Under the pieces are notes generated by a model. It was not told where the DNA came from, searched no databases, and worked only from the letters and a program-made list of their open reading frames with translations. A stretch of 64,000 nt of DNA, from positions 51,652,456 through 51,716,455 of the forward strand of contig CM067322.1 of the NCBI GenBank assembly GCA_034231615.1, in the 5' to 3' direction. Numbering within the stretch: the first letter of the stretch is position 1; the number at the start of each line of letters is the position of its first letter. Origin of the DNA: Meghimatium bilineatum (taxonomy: Eukaryota; Mollusca; Gastropoda; Stylommatophora; Philomycidae). Position numbers and translations under genes: made by a program. Positions 39,825 to 50,879 of the stretch are shown here, piece after piece.

Positions 39825-40070
39825 GAAATAAAGATAAAACAACTAATGTATTTTGAACATATTAAAAGACATGACACCTTATTGCAGACCTTACTTGATT
39901 GAGGGGAGGCGAGTACGGGTAGGCAGAGATACAAGTGGAAGAGAAATATCACGAGATAGACAGGTTACAGTCTGGCAGAGTGCATAACCAAGGCAAAAGA
40001 AAGGGGATGTTGGAAGTCCGTTGCAACCAACTTTCGTCGCGAAGATGGCACATCATGATGAAGAACGATG
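39825..40070 (+). mobile_element. LINE 3' coding tail
   Basis: Repeats the end of the element at 38147: GACATGACACCTTATTGCAG, GGCGAGTACGGGTAGGCAGA, then TTGCAACCAACTTTCGTCGC. Adjacent to the microsatellite. Confidence 0.78.
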
Positions 40071-40199
40071 ACTGACAGGCACATAGGTGCCCAGTATCTC
40101 CCAGCAAATGTCGAAGGGTATGCATGTTAATTGTTCCTGTATTTCGCTGGGTAAGTACGCTCCCCATTTTACCCTGTGTGGTTCCAACGGTACTATCTA

Positions 40200-40690
40200 T
40201 GTTTCTTCAACGCAGAATGAGGTGCAAAGGGCAGAAACCAGAACTGATTTTTCGAAATACTATGGGAGTCTGTTAGAATCACCATTACCAACGCATATCA
40301 ATCAAAGAGTAAAGAAATATGCAAGAAAAGTGATTTTGATTGTATGGGACGTCAAATGTGTCATAATGAAAAGTTACCTGCCTCAATGCAAGACGACTAA
40401 AGGCCAGTGGTATGTTGATCTCCATACCAAACTTACCAAACTTAAAAAGACTGACCAGAAAACGAGGGGTAACTCGCTCTCAAATTATGTTCTTGCTTCA
40501 AAACAATGCACCGTCTCATAAAGCATGGCTTGCGTTGCAAACAGTCAACGATTTGAATATTGAAATTATTCCACACCCATCATATTCTCTAGATTTGAAT
40601 ATTGAAATTATTCTACACCCATCACATTCTCCAGATTTGGCTCTATATGTCTTTTTCCTTTTAGAAAATCTTACCGGTGAAAGAAAATAA
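40200..40690 (+). pseudogene. mariner-family transposase, C-terminal half
   Basis: Frames read VILIVWDVKCVIMKSYLPQ, then LLQNNAPSHKAWLALQTVND and HPSHSPDLALYVFFLLENL. These match the mariner blocks WD..G.....LP, LL.DNAPSHKA and HPPYSPDLAP.D.FLF, which carry the later catalytic aspartates. A frameshift lies near 40450-40480 and the last block is duplicated (LNIEII.HPS.S.DL twice). The first aspartate block is present as WDVK; the N-terminal helix-turn-helix is missing, so the copy is dead. Confidence 0.88.
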
Positions 40691-40721
40691 TTGTGATAGT
40701 TAAGATGTCGTACTGGCTTGT

Positions 40722-41170
40722 CTTCTTCTTCTTCTCGTTCGGAGTTTGACATGTCTACGCAGCAAGTCCTTTTTTCTTAATAAATGCTGCTGTATTTGAA
40801 AGCTCCTCAGTGCTCCCATACATCTTTCTGTGGATATCCATCTCTGTAGGCCAGTGTTCTTCCTTTAACTGGTTTAGTGTATTGCAGTCTTGCAGGATAT
40901 GTTCAGCTGTCTGTGCTGCCTACCCACAAAGGCACAGTGGTGATGGGATCAATCTTAGTCTATTTAAGTGGCTGTTTAATCTGTTGTGTCCTGTTCTGAG
41001 GCGGAAGATAATAACCTGCTCTGCTCTGTTGAGATAGTGGTAATTGTCTTTTGGGAGGTCGACTTTCCTGATGGCTTTTATGAGGGTCTTCTTTTCTTGG
41101 TAAGTGATTTCTTGGTCTTTTTGTTCCTGTGTTGCTCCATCCTTTGCCAGTCTTTGCCATGCCTGGAGAA
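40722..41170 (-). mobile_element. Jockey-like LINE, 3' end
   Basis: The minus strand reads LLLQAWQRLAKDGATQEQKD, then HYLNRAEQVIIFRLRTGHNR, LNSHLNRLRLIPSPLCLCG and, in the next frame, AEHILQDCNTLNQLKEEHWP. This is the C-terminus of a Jockey-type LINE. The element ends with CTCCGAACGAGAAGAAGAAG. That 3' end resembles the tails of SINE-A and SINE-B. Confidence 0.88.
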
Positions 41171-41935
41171 GAAGCCGCAGATGCCGGTTTAAGCTACATA
41201 AATGAACTTTGGTTGGAAATATGCGCTTCCATGGACAGAGTGAACCAGGAGAGTTTAACAAGAATTGCACAAATGCATGAGGTTGCTGACAAGTTTGGCT
41301 TTCTTTCTCCAAAGCAACTATTAGACGATCGAGTCGACATTGATCTTCACAACGCTCCTTTATGATGACATCGACAAGAATGAATTTTTACTCGAGAGAA
41401 AGCGACTAATGAATTTTGTCGCAGCACCTTCGGTCTTGAACTTAAAGGATCAAGGGCCTATGGAAGTACTTGTCTTTATTCACAAACATCAGCTTTCCCA
41501 TTCAGTGCCCAATATTGTCTTTTACTGTGTATGTTCCTAACTCAAGGAGTTAGTATAGCTACACGTGAAAGAAGTTTCTCCAAACTCAAATTAATCAAAA
41601 ACTATCGCAGGTCAACTATGAACAACTTGAGATTAAACAACCTCGCAATTATATCAATCGAACATGAGCTGGTCAATGATGTGAGCTTCTACACAGTCAT
41701 TAATAACTTCGCTAGTCAAAAAGCTCGCAAAGTGAATTTGTAATTTTAAATTTATTTTAAATTTATCATTTTAAATAAATTTGTTAAATGTGGATAAAAT
41801 CGAAAATATTAATAAACTTATACAATTTTACTCGGAATTTTTAAAATCAATTTCAGGCAGGTGGAAGGGGGAGGGGGGGGGGGGGTTTCCTAATATTCAT
41901 CGCACCGGGCTGCAATTACCCTATGCACGCCGCTG
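41171..41935 (+). pseudogene. hAT transposase C-terminus and element 3' end
   Basis: Successive frames give LSYINELWLEICASMDRVNQ, FGFLSPKQLLD, and RERSFSKLKLIKNYRRSTM followed by LNNLAIISIEHEL. The last is the hAT C-terminal dimerisation domain (ERSFSKLK.IK...RSTM...RL..LA.LSIE) of the ZMYM-like group. At least two frameshifts separate the pieces. Behind the stop a G-run leads to CTATGCACGCCGCTG (41921-41935), whose reverse complement begins CAGCGGCGTGCATAG, a typical hAT-type terminal repeat. The 5' part was lost at the junction with the LINE. Confidence 0.85.
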
Positions 41936-42169
41936 TCCAGAGGTGAGAGAAGGAAAAGTAATTTTTTTGAAAGTCACGAAGATCCCACAATCAACATCTG
42001 ACCGGGACTCTGAGTTTTTAAAACAATTATTTTTAAAAATACACTGGGATGTCTGCTGGAGCGGAGGGCTGAGCACTTATGGGAATGTCCCGCCAGCTGT
42101 GAAGCCAGTTTCTAATCAAGAATCAAGAACTAAAATCGACTGGTTCGCAGAAATGCATAGACTTGTGCA

Positions 42170-42333
42170 CAGTGGCGTAGCGTGGGTCAATGGCATCCGG
42201 GGCGGAATCATAATTTTCCGCCCTTATGCATGAAAAAAAAATTTGTCAGTGATTGTGAAAGACTGGACGAAAATAAATTTGCCGCCCTCCCGATGATGCC
42301 GCACGGGGCGGCCCCCGCCTCGCTACGCCACTG
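42170..42333. mobile_element. Small hAT-like MITE
   Basis: CAGTGGCGTAGCG at 42170-42182 and its exact inverse CGCTACGCCACTG at 42321-42333 bound 164 bp. The 8-bp flanks do not match, so no target duplication is visible. Confidence 0.75.
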
Positions 42334-42489
42334 CCCCCCCTTCCCCAATCCCATTGTTACTAAGATACTTCATATGTGACATTTCCTATTTACAGTACAT
42401 TGTCTTCATTGAAAAATCTTTCACAAAGTACCAGCAGCATAGCTAAACTATGTATGATCAGAATATGCATATTTCTAGTGCAATAGGCA

Positions 42490-42640
42490 TGAACCCTATA
42501 GGGTTGTGAGGCATGGACATTAAATAAAGCAATAGCTAAGAGAATAGTTGCTTTCAAAATGAGATGCTACAAAAGAATTTTACATATACCATGGACAGCT
42601 AAAAAGACAAATCAAGAAGTGTCTTGTCCTATCCATGTGT
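42490..42640 (+). mobile_element. LINE fragment
   Basis: Frame YRVVRHGH-like region resolves as EAWTLNKAIAKRIVAFKMR then CYKRILHIPWTAKKTNQEVL, the FEMWCYRRILRIPWT..KTN.EVL block. Confidence 0.75.
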
Positions 42641-42649
42641 GCCGCTAGG

Positions 42650-43000
42650 CGTCATGGGGAGCTGAAGTCATCTTTCTTTAGCGAACTGTGAATCCGCTGC
42701 CATAGTGCAGTTTTGGTGTATGGTATCTCTCTGATACCATCTATCCATCTTCATCTGGGTCTTCCCTATTTCTCTTTTTGTGTGATCTTTTATTGAAGGA
42801 TATCGATGGAATGCTATCTGATTCTGATAAGGTGGCCGAACCATTTGATCTTTTGTGTGTCTTTGCACGATAGGCTATTATTTTCATAATATTTCTTAAG
42901 GCCCTATATATTAGATTGACTATGCTGAACTTATTTAAAAAAATTGTCATATCAGAGTCTAATTTTGTGTCACCAAGGAAATCCACGGTGGGTAGACTAA
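42650..43000 (-). mobile_element. LINE 3' fragment, opposite strand
   Basis: The minus strand reads FGHLIRIR, GRPR.RWIDGIRE and SQFAKERWLQLPMTPSGTHG, the last residues of a LINE. It meets the previous fragment tail to tail. Confidence 0.65.
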
Positions 43001-43119
43001 AAGGGTTAGAATCGCATATTTGTTGTGAGAAATAGAGGACTTAGTCATACATTAATTATTTAGGACATAAGTTGGAAGATTCTGATGCACAATTTGGGTA
43101 ATTTAGTCATATTGACAAT

Positions 43120-43870
43120 AACTACTCCCTTAACTCTTAGATTGTACGCAAATGTTTGACGTAGAAATTGCATTAACCTACAGACTAAGCTGAAAGTTTA
43201 CAGAGCAGTGGTACTTCCAGTGCTGTTATAAGCTAGTGAAATATGGACTGTGTATAGACGCCATGTGAAAAAACTCAATAATTTTCATACAAATTGTCTC
43301 AGAAAAGTTATGAACATCAGATGGCAAGACAAGATTCCAGATACCTCTGTCCTTGATAGAGCTGGTATCCCCAGCATTGACACGATCCTGATGCAGACAC
43401 AGATTAGTTGGGCAGGTCATTTGGTGCGTATGCCAGACCATTGTCTGCCAAAGATACTTCTCTATAGTGAGCTAGAGAAGGGTATACGATCTCAAGGTGG
43501 CTAAAGGAAGCGCTACAAGGACTCGTTAAAGAACTCACTGAAAGCCTTTGAAATAGACCACGATACATGGGAAGAACTTGCACAAAATAGATCTACATGG
43601 CGTTCTAAAATAAAAAAGAGTTCATCATGTTGTGAAAAGAAGAGAAATGCAGCAGCTCAACAGTGGAGAGCAGCTAGAAAGTCACGGATAGACCAAGATC
43701 CGCCTACAGTCATCATTCCATGTCCGAACTGTCCAAGGACATTTACAGCTCGAATAGGGCTCATTAGCCATCTACGAACTCATAATCAAGGACATAACTA
43801 AAATTGGATTTTCAGAAGTGGATGTAACAAATGGTCATCATCACTTGTGATGGATGAACAACAATAACAC
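43120..43870 (+). mobile_element. LINE 3' end with C-terminal C2H2 zinc finger
   Basis: VYRAVVLPVLL, IWTVYRRHVKKLNNFHTNCL, RKVMNIRWQDKIPDTSVLDR, ISWAGHLVRMPDHCLPKI, then CPNCPRTFTARIGLISHLRT plus H. The C-x2-C-x12-H-x3-H arrangement is one C2H2 finger at the protein end. The 3' tail ACTTGTGATGGATGAACAAC follows. One stop (GG*RKR) and one upstream stop interrupt it. Confidence 0.85.
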
Positions 43871-44394
43871 TCCCTTAACATAGTAAAGAAAAAAGAGATT
43901 TCTTGTTTTAAGTTTGATAGTAAAACAAACTGTTTTTAACCTTAAGGGATCTGGATTCTTCTTATTCCTCTTCTCCCGTTCGCTAATAATGTCTATATCT
44001 GCAATGTTGTTTCTTGGCTATACTAAACCCCCCCCCCCATCACTAACACACTTTATACAGACATAACACAGCTGAAGAAGATAAGCATCTACTACTTCTT
44101 GCACAGGGAGGAAAGGGTGAAAGCTCTCAACACTGGGGATCAGATAAGTAAGTAAGTAGCTGAACTTTTTCTTTTTTCTTAAATTAAATCCCAAAAGACA
44201 ACATAATGACACACAAAATATACACACACAAAAATATTAACACATTTTATAAATCATAGTTTATTATCTAGAAATGTTCCTAGCTTTTCAGTTATCTTTT
44301 CACAATATAGGACATAAATTTAACTAAACAAACTTTTAATTGTAGTAGCTAATGGTAATGGATTGAGTGATCATTATGTATGCGCACGTGTTGC
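43871..44394. other. No gene; C-run and AT-rich sequence
   Basis: A CCCCCCCCCC run at 44029 and CACACA at 44221; nothing coding. Confidence 0.5.
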
Positions 44395-44642
44395 CAGATT
44401 CTGATAGGAGAGCAAAGAGTAGCAACACTAAGACCTGTTATGGATGATCTAAAAGGTGACTAAGGATGTTTTTATTGGTTGCCTCATCTCACAAAATGTT
44501 ACTGACCTGAAGACCATGCCAAAGTCAGGCATAAAGGCACAGATATCAAAGCGATGCTACTAACCATGACATATTGCAATATTCTCTGGATTACCGGTAC
44601 ATCCTACTAATCTTCAGGAGTTTGAAAATGAATGAAGAAGAA
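44395..44642 (+). mobile_element. SINE-B, near full length
   Basis: From GTGTTGCCAGATTCTGATAG through TAAAAGGTGACTAAGG to ATGAAGAAGAA; diverged. Confidence 0.85.
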
Positions 44643-45654
44643 TGCATATTTCAAATTTATTAGGTAAACTTGTTACCCTGTTTTAAAATGTTGTTCATCT
44701 TTACTTGTTGATCAGTTTTAATTTTAATTTGATTTATCCTTTGTATTCTATTGTACAATTTGCCTGAATCATTGTCATCCAGCCTGAATCATTCGCAGAG
44801 ATAAAACTCCAGTGTCGGAAAACAACCAGAAACTGGAAATGCAGGGCTGGGGTAACACGAGGCAAATGTAAAAATGAAAAGAAGTATGTACAGGTATTAC
44901 CAATATTTGTAAATAAAACATTTGTAAATAAATATGTATAATATTTATATACATATAATATATATTATATATAATAATAATTGTAAATACTAGCAACATA
45001 CGACGTTTCGACTAAAAGCTTTAATCAAGACGAAAGACAACCAACAAAACAAGCAATATACTAATTATAAGAAAGCACATATAGTGTAATGATGGTAGGA
45101 GAAAGAGATTAAAGCGTGGTATGAAACATGTCATGAGGAAGGAAAAGATCAAAGATGGAAGAGTCCTGCAAGGTAAGAGAGGACAGACATAGGATGATGA
45201 GTGGAAATGGTAGACATGAGAGTGATAGATGAGATTTGAGTGAGATGATAAAATGGAATAGAATTTCCATTTGGAATTATCCCCAGAGATTTTGTATAAT
45301 TGCTATCCCACTAACACCTTCAATTGTGCTATGGTGATGGAGAATCTTCAGCACATAGACTACTCATCAATTTTATTTAAATTTTAGGGAGTAAGAATTG
45401 ACAAGTCTGGTGTGTACTTCCTAGAAGGTAATGCTTGCACAATTGAATGATCTATGTTAATTGGCTGGGTATGTGACTCATGATGGTTAGGAAGCCCACT
45501 TATAAAATGTATAAAAAATACTGAAAATCACTGTTATTTATGTTATGTGACCTTGTTGAAAATCTGGCCAACATGGCGGTCGTGATGGTGTAAATTTTTG
45601 CACAGCGTCAGCTTCTATGACAGACCTAGCAAGTCGATAGGAGAACCTGAGTAC
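44643..45654. other. No gene found
   Basis: Includes an AT dinucleotide-rich stretch (44940-44990) followed by CGACGTTTCGACTAAAAGCT, a phrase common in the ends of Penelope-like and other retroelements, and GATGAGTGGAAATGG-type purine-rich sequence. Not enough for a call. Confidence 0.4.
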
Positions 45655-47170
45655 TAATATTTATACAATGAGCAAATTTTCATACGAGGCAATAAGAGCA
45701 TGCAGAGAAATGGGGATCCAATGGTTGGCAAGATTATTCAGTATAGCATGGGCAGAGAGAAAAGAAAAGTTCCAGCAGATTGGCAAAAGTCAATAATTGT
45801 TCCAATATGGAAAAACAAAGGGAATAATTTGTGAATCATACACAGGCATCTCCCTACCGAGTCATATAGGAAAATTATATGCAAAGATCTTAAAGCAAAA
45901 AAATATGACACATAGCAGAACCCTAACTGAAGCCGACTCAATTTGGTTTTAGAAGAAGGGCTAGCTGTACCAATGCACTATTCGCACTGAAACAACTAAG
46001 TGAAAAAGCTATTGAATACAATCAAGATATCAACACTATATTTATAGACCAGGAAAGACATTCAATAGAGTAGATATGAATATTTTTGGGGAAACTTTAG
46101 AGAAGTACAGCATCAATGGTCAGCTATTAGACAACATAAAAGCACTATAGCAAAATTTCATAAGTGCAGTGAGAACAGCAAATGGAATGACCGAAACATT
46201 TGAAACTAAATCAGGGGTCAGACAGGACTGCATAATTCCCCCTTTACTTTTCAATATCTATATGGACAGAATAATGGAAGAAGCTATTATAATAAAAGAG
46301 GAAAATACAATAAATGCAGAGAACTCAGTAGATGAAAACACAAGTGAAATCAATGAACTTATGTTTGCTGACAATTAAAGCCTGATATACAATGATGTAG
46401 AAAACATGCAAATTCACATAGATACACTGTAAACAGCATGTAAGTAGTATAACATGAAAATCAACATACAAAAGACGGAAGTTATGATAATCAGCAAGTC
46501 ATCAACAACAATAGACATTACAATAGATGATTCAGCAGTGAAACAAACAAAAAATTACAAATATTTAGGAAGTGTTTTTTCAGAAAATGGGAAACTAGAC
46601 AGAGAAATAGAATCAAGATGCGAGAAAGCAAATGCAGTGACATATCAACTTTCACCATTACTCCTGCATACAAAGATCAATATGGACATAAAGAGACACA
46701 TAATATCTACAATTTTCATACCAACATTTTGTTACCAGTGTCAAACATGGTCTTTAACAACCTCGCAGCAGAGAAATTTCATCACATGTGAGATGAAGTG
46801 TTTGAGAAAAGCAGCTACCGGTATGTTCACCAAACTAGACAGATTAAGAAACGAGTATATCAGAAAAAGAGTAGGAATGACTTGTATTGAATATCTAGAA
46901 TGTCAGCACATAAAAAAGGTTTGGTCACCTTGTAATAATGGGCTCAAGCCAATTACCACTGAGAGCTTATAACAAATGATCATCTGGATACAGAGCCAAG
47001 GGAAGACAGAGAAAGAGATGGATTGATGAGATCACGACCACCATCCACAAATATGGACTCAGTACGACTCAGGCATCACATTCTGGCCTTGAACAGAAAC
47101 TTACAGCTCCCACCTTTATGCTTAACGGCAAGTGTGGATGCTATCAACAAACTTCCACCTGGGGATAGAC
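45655..47170 (+). mobile_element. LINE reverse transcriptase, most complete copy in the window
   Basis: In order: FSYEAIRACREMGIQWLARL, VPADWQKSIIVPIWKNKGN, a broken FNRVDMNIFG region, VRQDCIIPPLLFNIYMDRIM, NELMFADN, NIQKTEVMIISK, YKYLGSVFSENGKLDREIES, MKCLRKAATGMFTKLDRLRN and RAKGRQRKRWIDEITT. These are motifs 0 to 7 and the thumb of a non-LTR reverse transcriptase. The catalytic FADD is FADN, and several stops and frameshifts are present, so it is inactive. The endonuclease is not visible. Confidence 0.9.
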
Positions 47171-47830
47171 AATAAATCTTGTTGTATCTATTGACTCAAG
47201 ACTTTTATTTTCAGTACAGCAATGTAGGTAAAGACTATTTTGTCCTAACCACTCGGCCAAGGTATACTCCAAGACAATTACATCAGTTAATATCAGTGAT
47301 GCATGTCAAAAATAGAGGCAAAAATATAAATTTTGCAAGTTCAAGATAAATATATAGCAGGTCTATAACTAATTTCATTAGAAAACTTCCTGCATTCAAA
47401 ATTGATCTGACATCGTATCTTAAGATTTTATATAATAATGTACACAGAGGATAAGTTAAAAAAACTCACCATGTACATGACATGGCAACAGCGAAGGTAC
47501 TGGGTATGTGGTCATTATCACACAGCTGCATGTACCACCTCCCTGCAACTCTCTAATGGGAAACATGCAGTATTGACAGTTAAAAAAAAAATAATGTATT
47601 CAGTTTTGAAACAAACTAATAATTTGACACCAGTCATTCAATGTGATGTATAAAGCTGCCAATGCTCCTTGTTATTGGTATATATTTTGGGGTGCCAATC
47701 TTCTATATTTTTCTCTTCAAGATGAGGTCTGTCTGACTGCTGGCCTATTGACAAGTTGTTTCTTGCTCCTAAATTTTTCCATTTCTGCTTTCAATATAAG
47801 GTACTACTGCAGTGAGACAGAACAACAATA
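47171..47830. other. No assignable gene
   Basis: A minus-strand stretch 47460-47575 ends in a good donor (ACATGGTGAGT) but has no convincing frame. AT-rich elsewhere. Confidence 0.35.
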
Positions 47831-48235
47831 GTACTTACGTAGAACACAAGTTTGTGAAAGTTTCACTTGAACACGACAGACTATCACTAAGACTAAGCCT
47901 TAAGGGGTTATAAGGTGTAAACAAGAGAACATAAAATTACAATACACAAGACATTTTCAACATTTCAAACTGTTAGGTCTATCTGAAGAATATATAAAAC
48001 AAACACTCAAGATAGTGTATCTAGTGCCTCTATGGTGGTAACATTGTTTTTACTGTTTTTATTGTTTTTCACTGTTTGTTTTATGTATTCTTGAGAAAGA
48101 CCTAATGGTTCAAAATGTTGAAAATGTCTTGTGTATTGTACTTTGTATGTTTTCTTGTTTACACCTCATAACCCCTTAGTCTTAGTCCATCATGTTCCAG
48201 TGAAACTTTCAAAAACCTGTGTTCTACGTAAGTAC
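47831..48235. mobile_element. Fold-back element with ~190-bp inverted arms
   Basis: GTACTTACGTAGAACAC at 47831 is mirrored by GTGTTCTACGTAAGTAC ending at 48235. The arms pair along nearly their whole length; for example ACACAAGACATTTTCAACAT is matched by ATGTTGAAAATGTCTTGTGT. The ~30-bp centre is the GTTTTTATTGTTTTTCACTG sequence that is expanded at 15768. No gene inside. A related copy is at 15768-17241. Confidence 0.93.
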
Positions 48236-48859
48236 AATTTCTGCTTTGAACATTTCTATTATACAAAATATGAATGTGAAATATAAAGATATTGCAAGTA
48301 TAAATAGCCTACATGGCATGTTTTATGGCACAAATTTAGCCTGTATAAAAGCTATATAATCATGCACTTAAAATATTAACAATGTAATCTCCATTATGCA
48401 TGCATTACAATAAAATCCATATTCATTTGGGATCTTCTGAATAGTTAATTTCAGCTTTTTCACTGTTTTCATTTTTACAATATGAAATTGTGAGTCATTT
48501 TTAGTTACCGTAGCTTTCATAGTACAGATATATAGAGTTGTCTGACATTTATTTTTTCCACTAGAGGATCCTAACATCCACAAAGAAAACTCCAGTGAAG
48601 TTATTTGGCCTGGTCGATAAAACTTGAAGGTTTATTGATGGTTTGTGGTAAAAACAATTGTAGTACATGTACTAAATTCACAGTAATATAATAACAAGTA
48701 AACAATTATAACTATATAAATCCAACTACAAAATTACAATTACATTGTTAATGAAAATGAGCAGCACATTGAACCATGATAAAAACCTTATAAGCAGTTA
48801 AATATGTGGATATTGATATTACACACATAAAATAATAGTCTCATACTATACTTCCCATC
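48236..48859. other. No feature seen
   Basis: AT-rich single-copy-looking sequence. Confidence 0.5.
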
Positions 48860-49005
48860 AGATATAAAGATAAGAGAGGTGTAGGCTAACTGCAAAAGAC
48901 CAAGTGCTGCAAGATATAATGAAGATGAAATCAAAGCACTTACGGACTTGTTCCAAGTGTAACGATGATGCTAATCTAATAACTAACTAACTAGCTAACT
49001 GGATA
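48860..49005 (+). mobile_element. Repeat E, copy 3 (tail)
   Basis: ACGGACTTGTTCCAAGTGTA, then ATGATGCTAATCTAATAACT, AACTAACTAGCTAACT. Diverged from copies at 34430 and 39110. Confidence 0.55.
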
Positions 49006-49145
49006 AAAAACCTAAGAGAAAAACAGGTAGGATTTAGACAGACTAGACCAGTTCCTGGACAGATTTGATAATAAATATAATTGCTAGTACTCTATGCTAG
49101 TAGTAAAGCAAAGTTTAAAATATAATTTATCACTTTATATGTAGG

Positions 49146-49233
49146 TGTCTGTGGGAAAAGAGATACAAGGCAGTGACAACAGGTCAAGCGCAGTGACTGT
49201 GGTTAGCTTTGAGCATGGTGACCAGCAGGTAGG
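49146..49233 (+). CDS. Possible isolated exon, plus strand
   Basis: VSVGKEIQGSDNRSSAVTVV then SFEHGDQQ lies between a TATATGTAG acceptor-like and a CAGGTAGGTAC donor-like site. It is on the opposite strand to both host genes. No family recognised and no partner exons found, so chance is quite possible. Confidence 0.22.
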
Positions 49234-49333
49234 TACAGGATTCAGCTCTCTTGTACGGCTGGCAAATTATACTATTGATATGGTTAAAGACTTCAGTGAA
49301 TATGATAAAAACACAGCATGTAATAATTATCAA

Positions 49334-49487
49334 CACTGAACTCGGATGTGTCAGGGGCCATTAGTGCCAATAAAATATTGACACAATGCATTTCCATTCT
49401 CTGAAATATATCCTGGAAATCTTGTAGAACCAATGTCCAGCTATAAGAGATATTCAGTAGAAATTTGAGAACGGATGGAAAAAAAGA
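49334..49487 (+). mobile_element. SINE-A, diverged
   Basis: AACTCGGATGTGTCAGGGGC start, hairpin degraded, ends GGATGGAAAAAAAG. Confidence 0.85.
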
Positions 49488-50356
49488 CTTTATATACATT
49501 TTTCAAGCGTTGAAAATGTATTTGATAATTTAAAATACTTGTCGTGGAAGGTATTAAAGCATGGATACATTTTGATCCTAAACTATTAAGAAAACCAAGT
49601 TTGCAAATTTAATAAAGAATACAAAGAAAAGGTTGTAATGTAAAATCCCCTAGAAAGAATAACTGAATTTTCCCTGCGCTTACTATAGATTGAAATCAAC
49701 AATAGCAGACAGCATGTTTGGAATCCAGTGGAACCTGCCTGATAAAATACAGTGGAATGCTTCTAAAACACATCCTTTTATAGCTAAGGATGACTGCCAT
49801 CACTGGTCAGTATGCAAGCTGGTTGAATATTTCCGACCAGTTACTACAAAATAAAGATTCATCAGTTTCGATCAAGTGTGAAATTTGTTTTAGCAAAATA
49901 TGATCACCTCAATCAACTTTTAAAGGCTAAGTGGAATTTATTGTATGCATACCAGGTATTTGAACACAATTTAAAAAACATAAATTTTGAAATTATTTGT
50001 AAATGAAACTGCCTATATATTATAAATAATTTCATCACTAGGCATACATATTTATGGCTGTGTACTTTTGTCTTAATATATTAGTTTCATAGTAAAATAA
50101 TGAAAATTTGCATGGTTTAAAAATGTAAGCAGACGTGATTACTTGTTAAAAAAACAGACCTAAAGGGAATAGGTAAAGGTGAAATCAGCAGAGGAAGAAA
50201 AAAATCATGGACAACATAAAAGAATGGACATAATTTTTTTCTTACATTCATTGACATTGTTGCAGATAGAAATTGCTTGAGAGCTCTCTGTATTGATACA
50301 TCCAATGCAATACCTCTTTGACTCTGACTGGTTATGGGTTTTATGAATTATGGATT
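49488..50356. other. No gene found
   Basis: AT-rich sequence with no coding, splice-consistent or repeat signal recognised. Confidence 0.5.
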
Positions 50357-50523
50357 ATTATTCTTCTTCTTCTTCTGCGTTCATTCTCAAACTCCCGCTC
50401 GATCTCTCTTGTAGCAGGACCATGATCCTATTAGATTTCCAGCAGGATGTAGTCCAAAGAATGGAAATGTGCTGTGTTGCCGTTTTATTTGCACCAATGG
50501 CCTGACATCCGTTTTCGGCGGAT
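50357..50523 (-). mobile_element. SINE-A, perfect target duplication
   Basis: AATTATGGATT at 50346-50356 and 50524-50534 flanks a full-length reverse copy with a short extra TTATT-side stretch before the GAA tail. Confidence 0.93.
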
Positions 50524-50589
50524 AATTATGGATTGATTCTGTGCTCTTTAATCAGGTTGCAAAACTAGTTAGTCTCAAAAGGTAAGATA

Positions 50590-50870
50590 GTCATCATCAT
50601 CATCAGGTGCCATGCCGGCTGGCGTAGGTGATCATGGCTCTACACATCTCTCTGCCCACAGTATTATGTATCAAGATCATTTTTGTTTCCCTGCCGTGCC
50701 AGGTTGTCAAACTGTCTAATATTTTCTCACGTTGTCATCCTCTGTCTCTGTTGACTTCAATCTTGCCTGTTGTGACTATGTTCTCCAAACCTGCCTGTCT
50801 CATGAAGTGGCAAAAAAATGAAGATTGTGTCTTTGTGTCTTATATTCAGGTCCGTTTCAGATTTGGTAAG
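50590..50870 (-). mobile_element. LINE C-terminus, CR1/L2-like
   Basis: The minus strand reads HFMRQAGLENIVTTGKIEVN, then REKILDSLTTWHG and MCRAMITYASRHGT followed by stop and a TGATGATGA tail. LEN...TGKIEG.R.RGRQR.K.LDSL and the closing RHGT are typical of one LINE group. Clade not resolved. Confidence 0.78.
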
Positions 50871-50879
50871 ATAGTAGTT

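Noticed and set aside
39425-39952. Long Thr-His and Cys-Val frames up to 175 codons
   Set aside because: They translate a TG/TATG microsatellite on both strands.
44940-45060. End of a Penelope-like element, from CGACGTTTCGACT
   Set aside because: A single short phrase without reverse transcriptase, endonuclease or repeat structure nearby.
47460-47575. Minus-strand exon ending at a GTGAGT donor
   Set aside because: No frame without a stop that begins at a plausible acceptor and resembles a protein.
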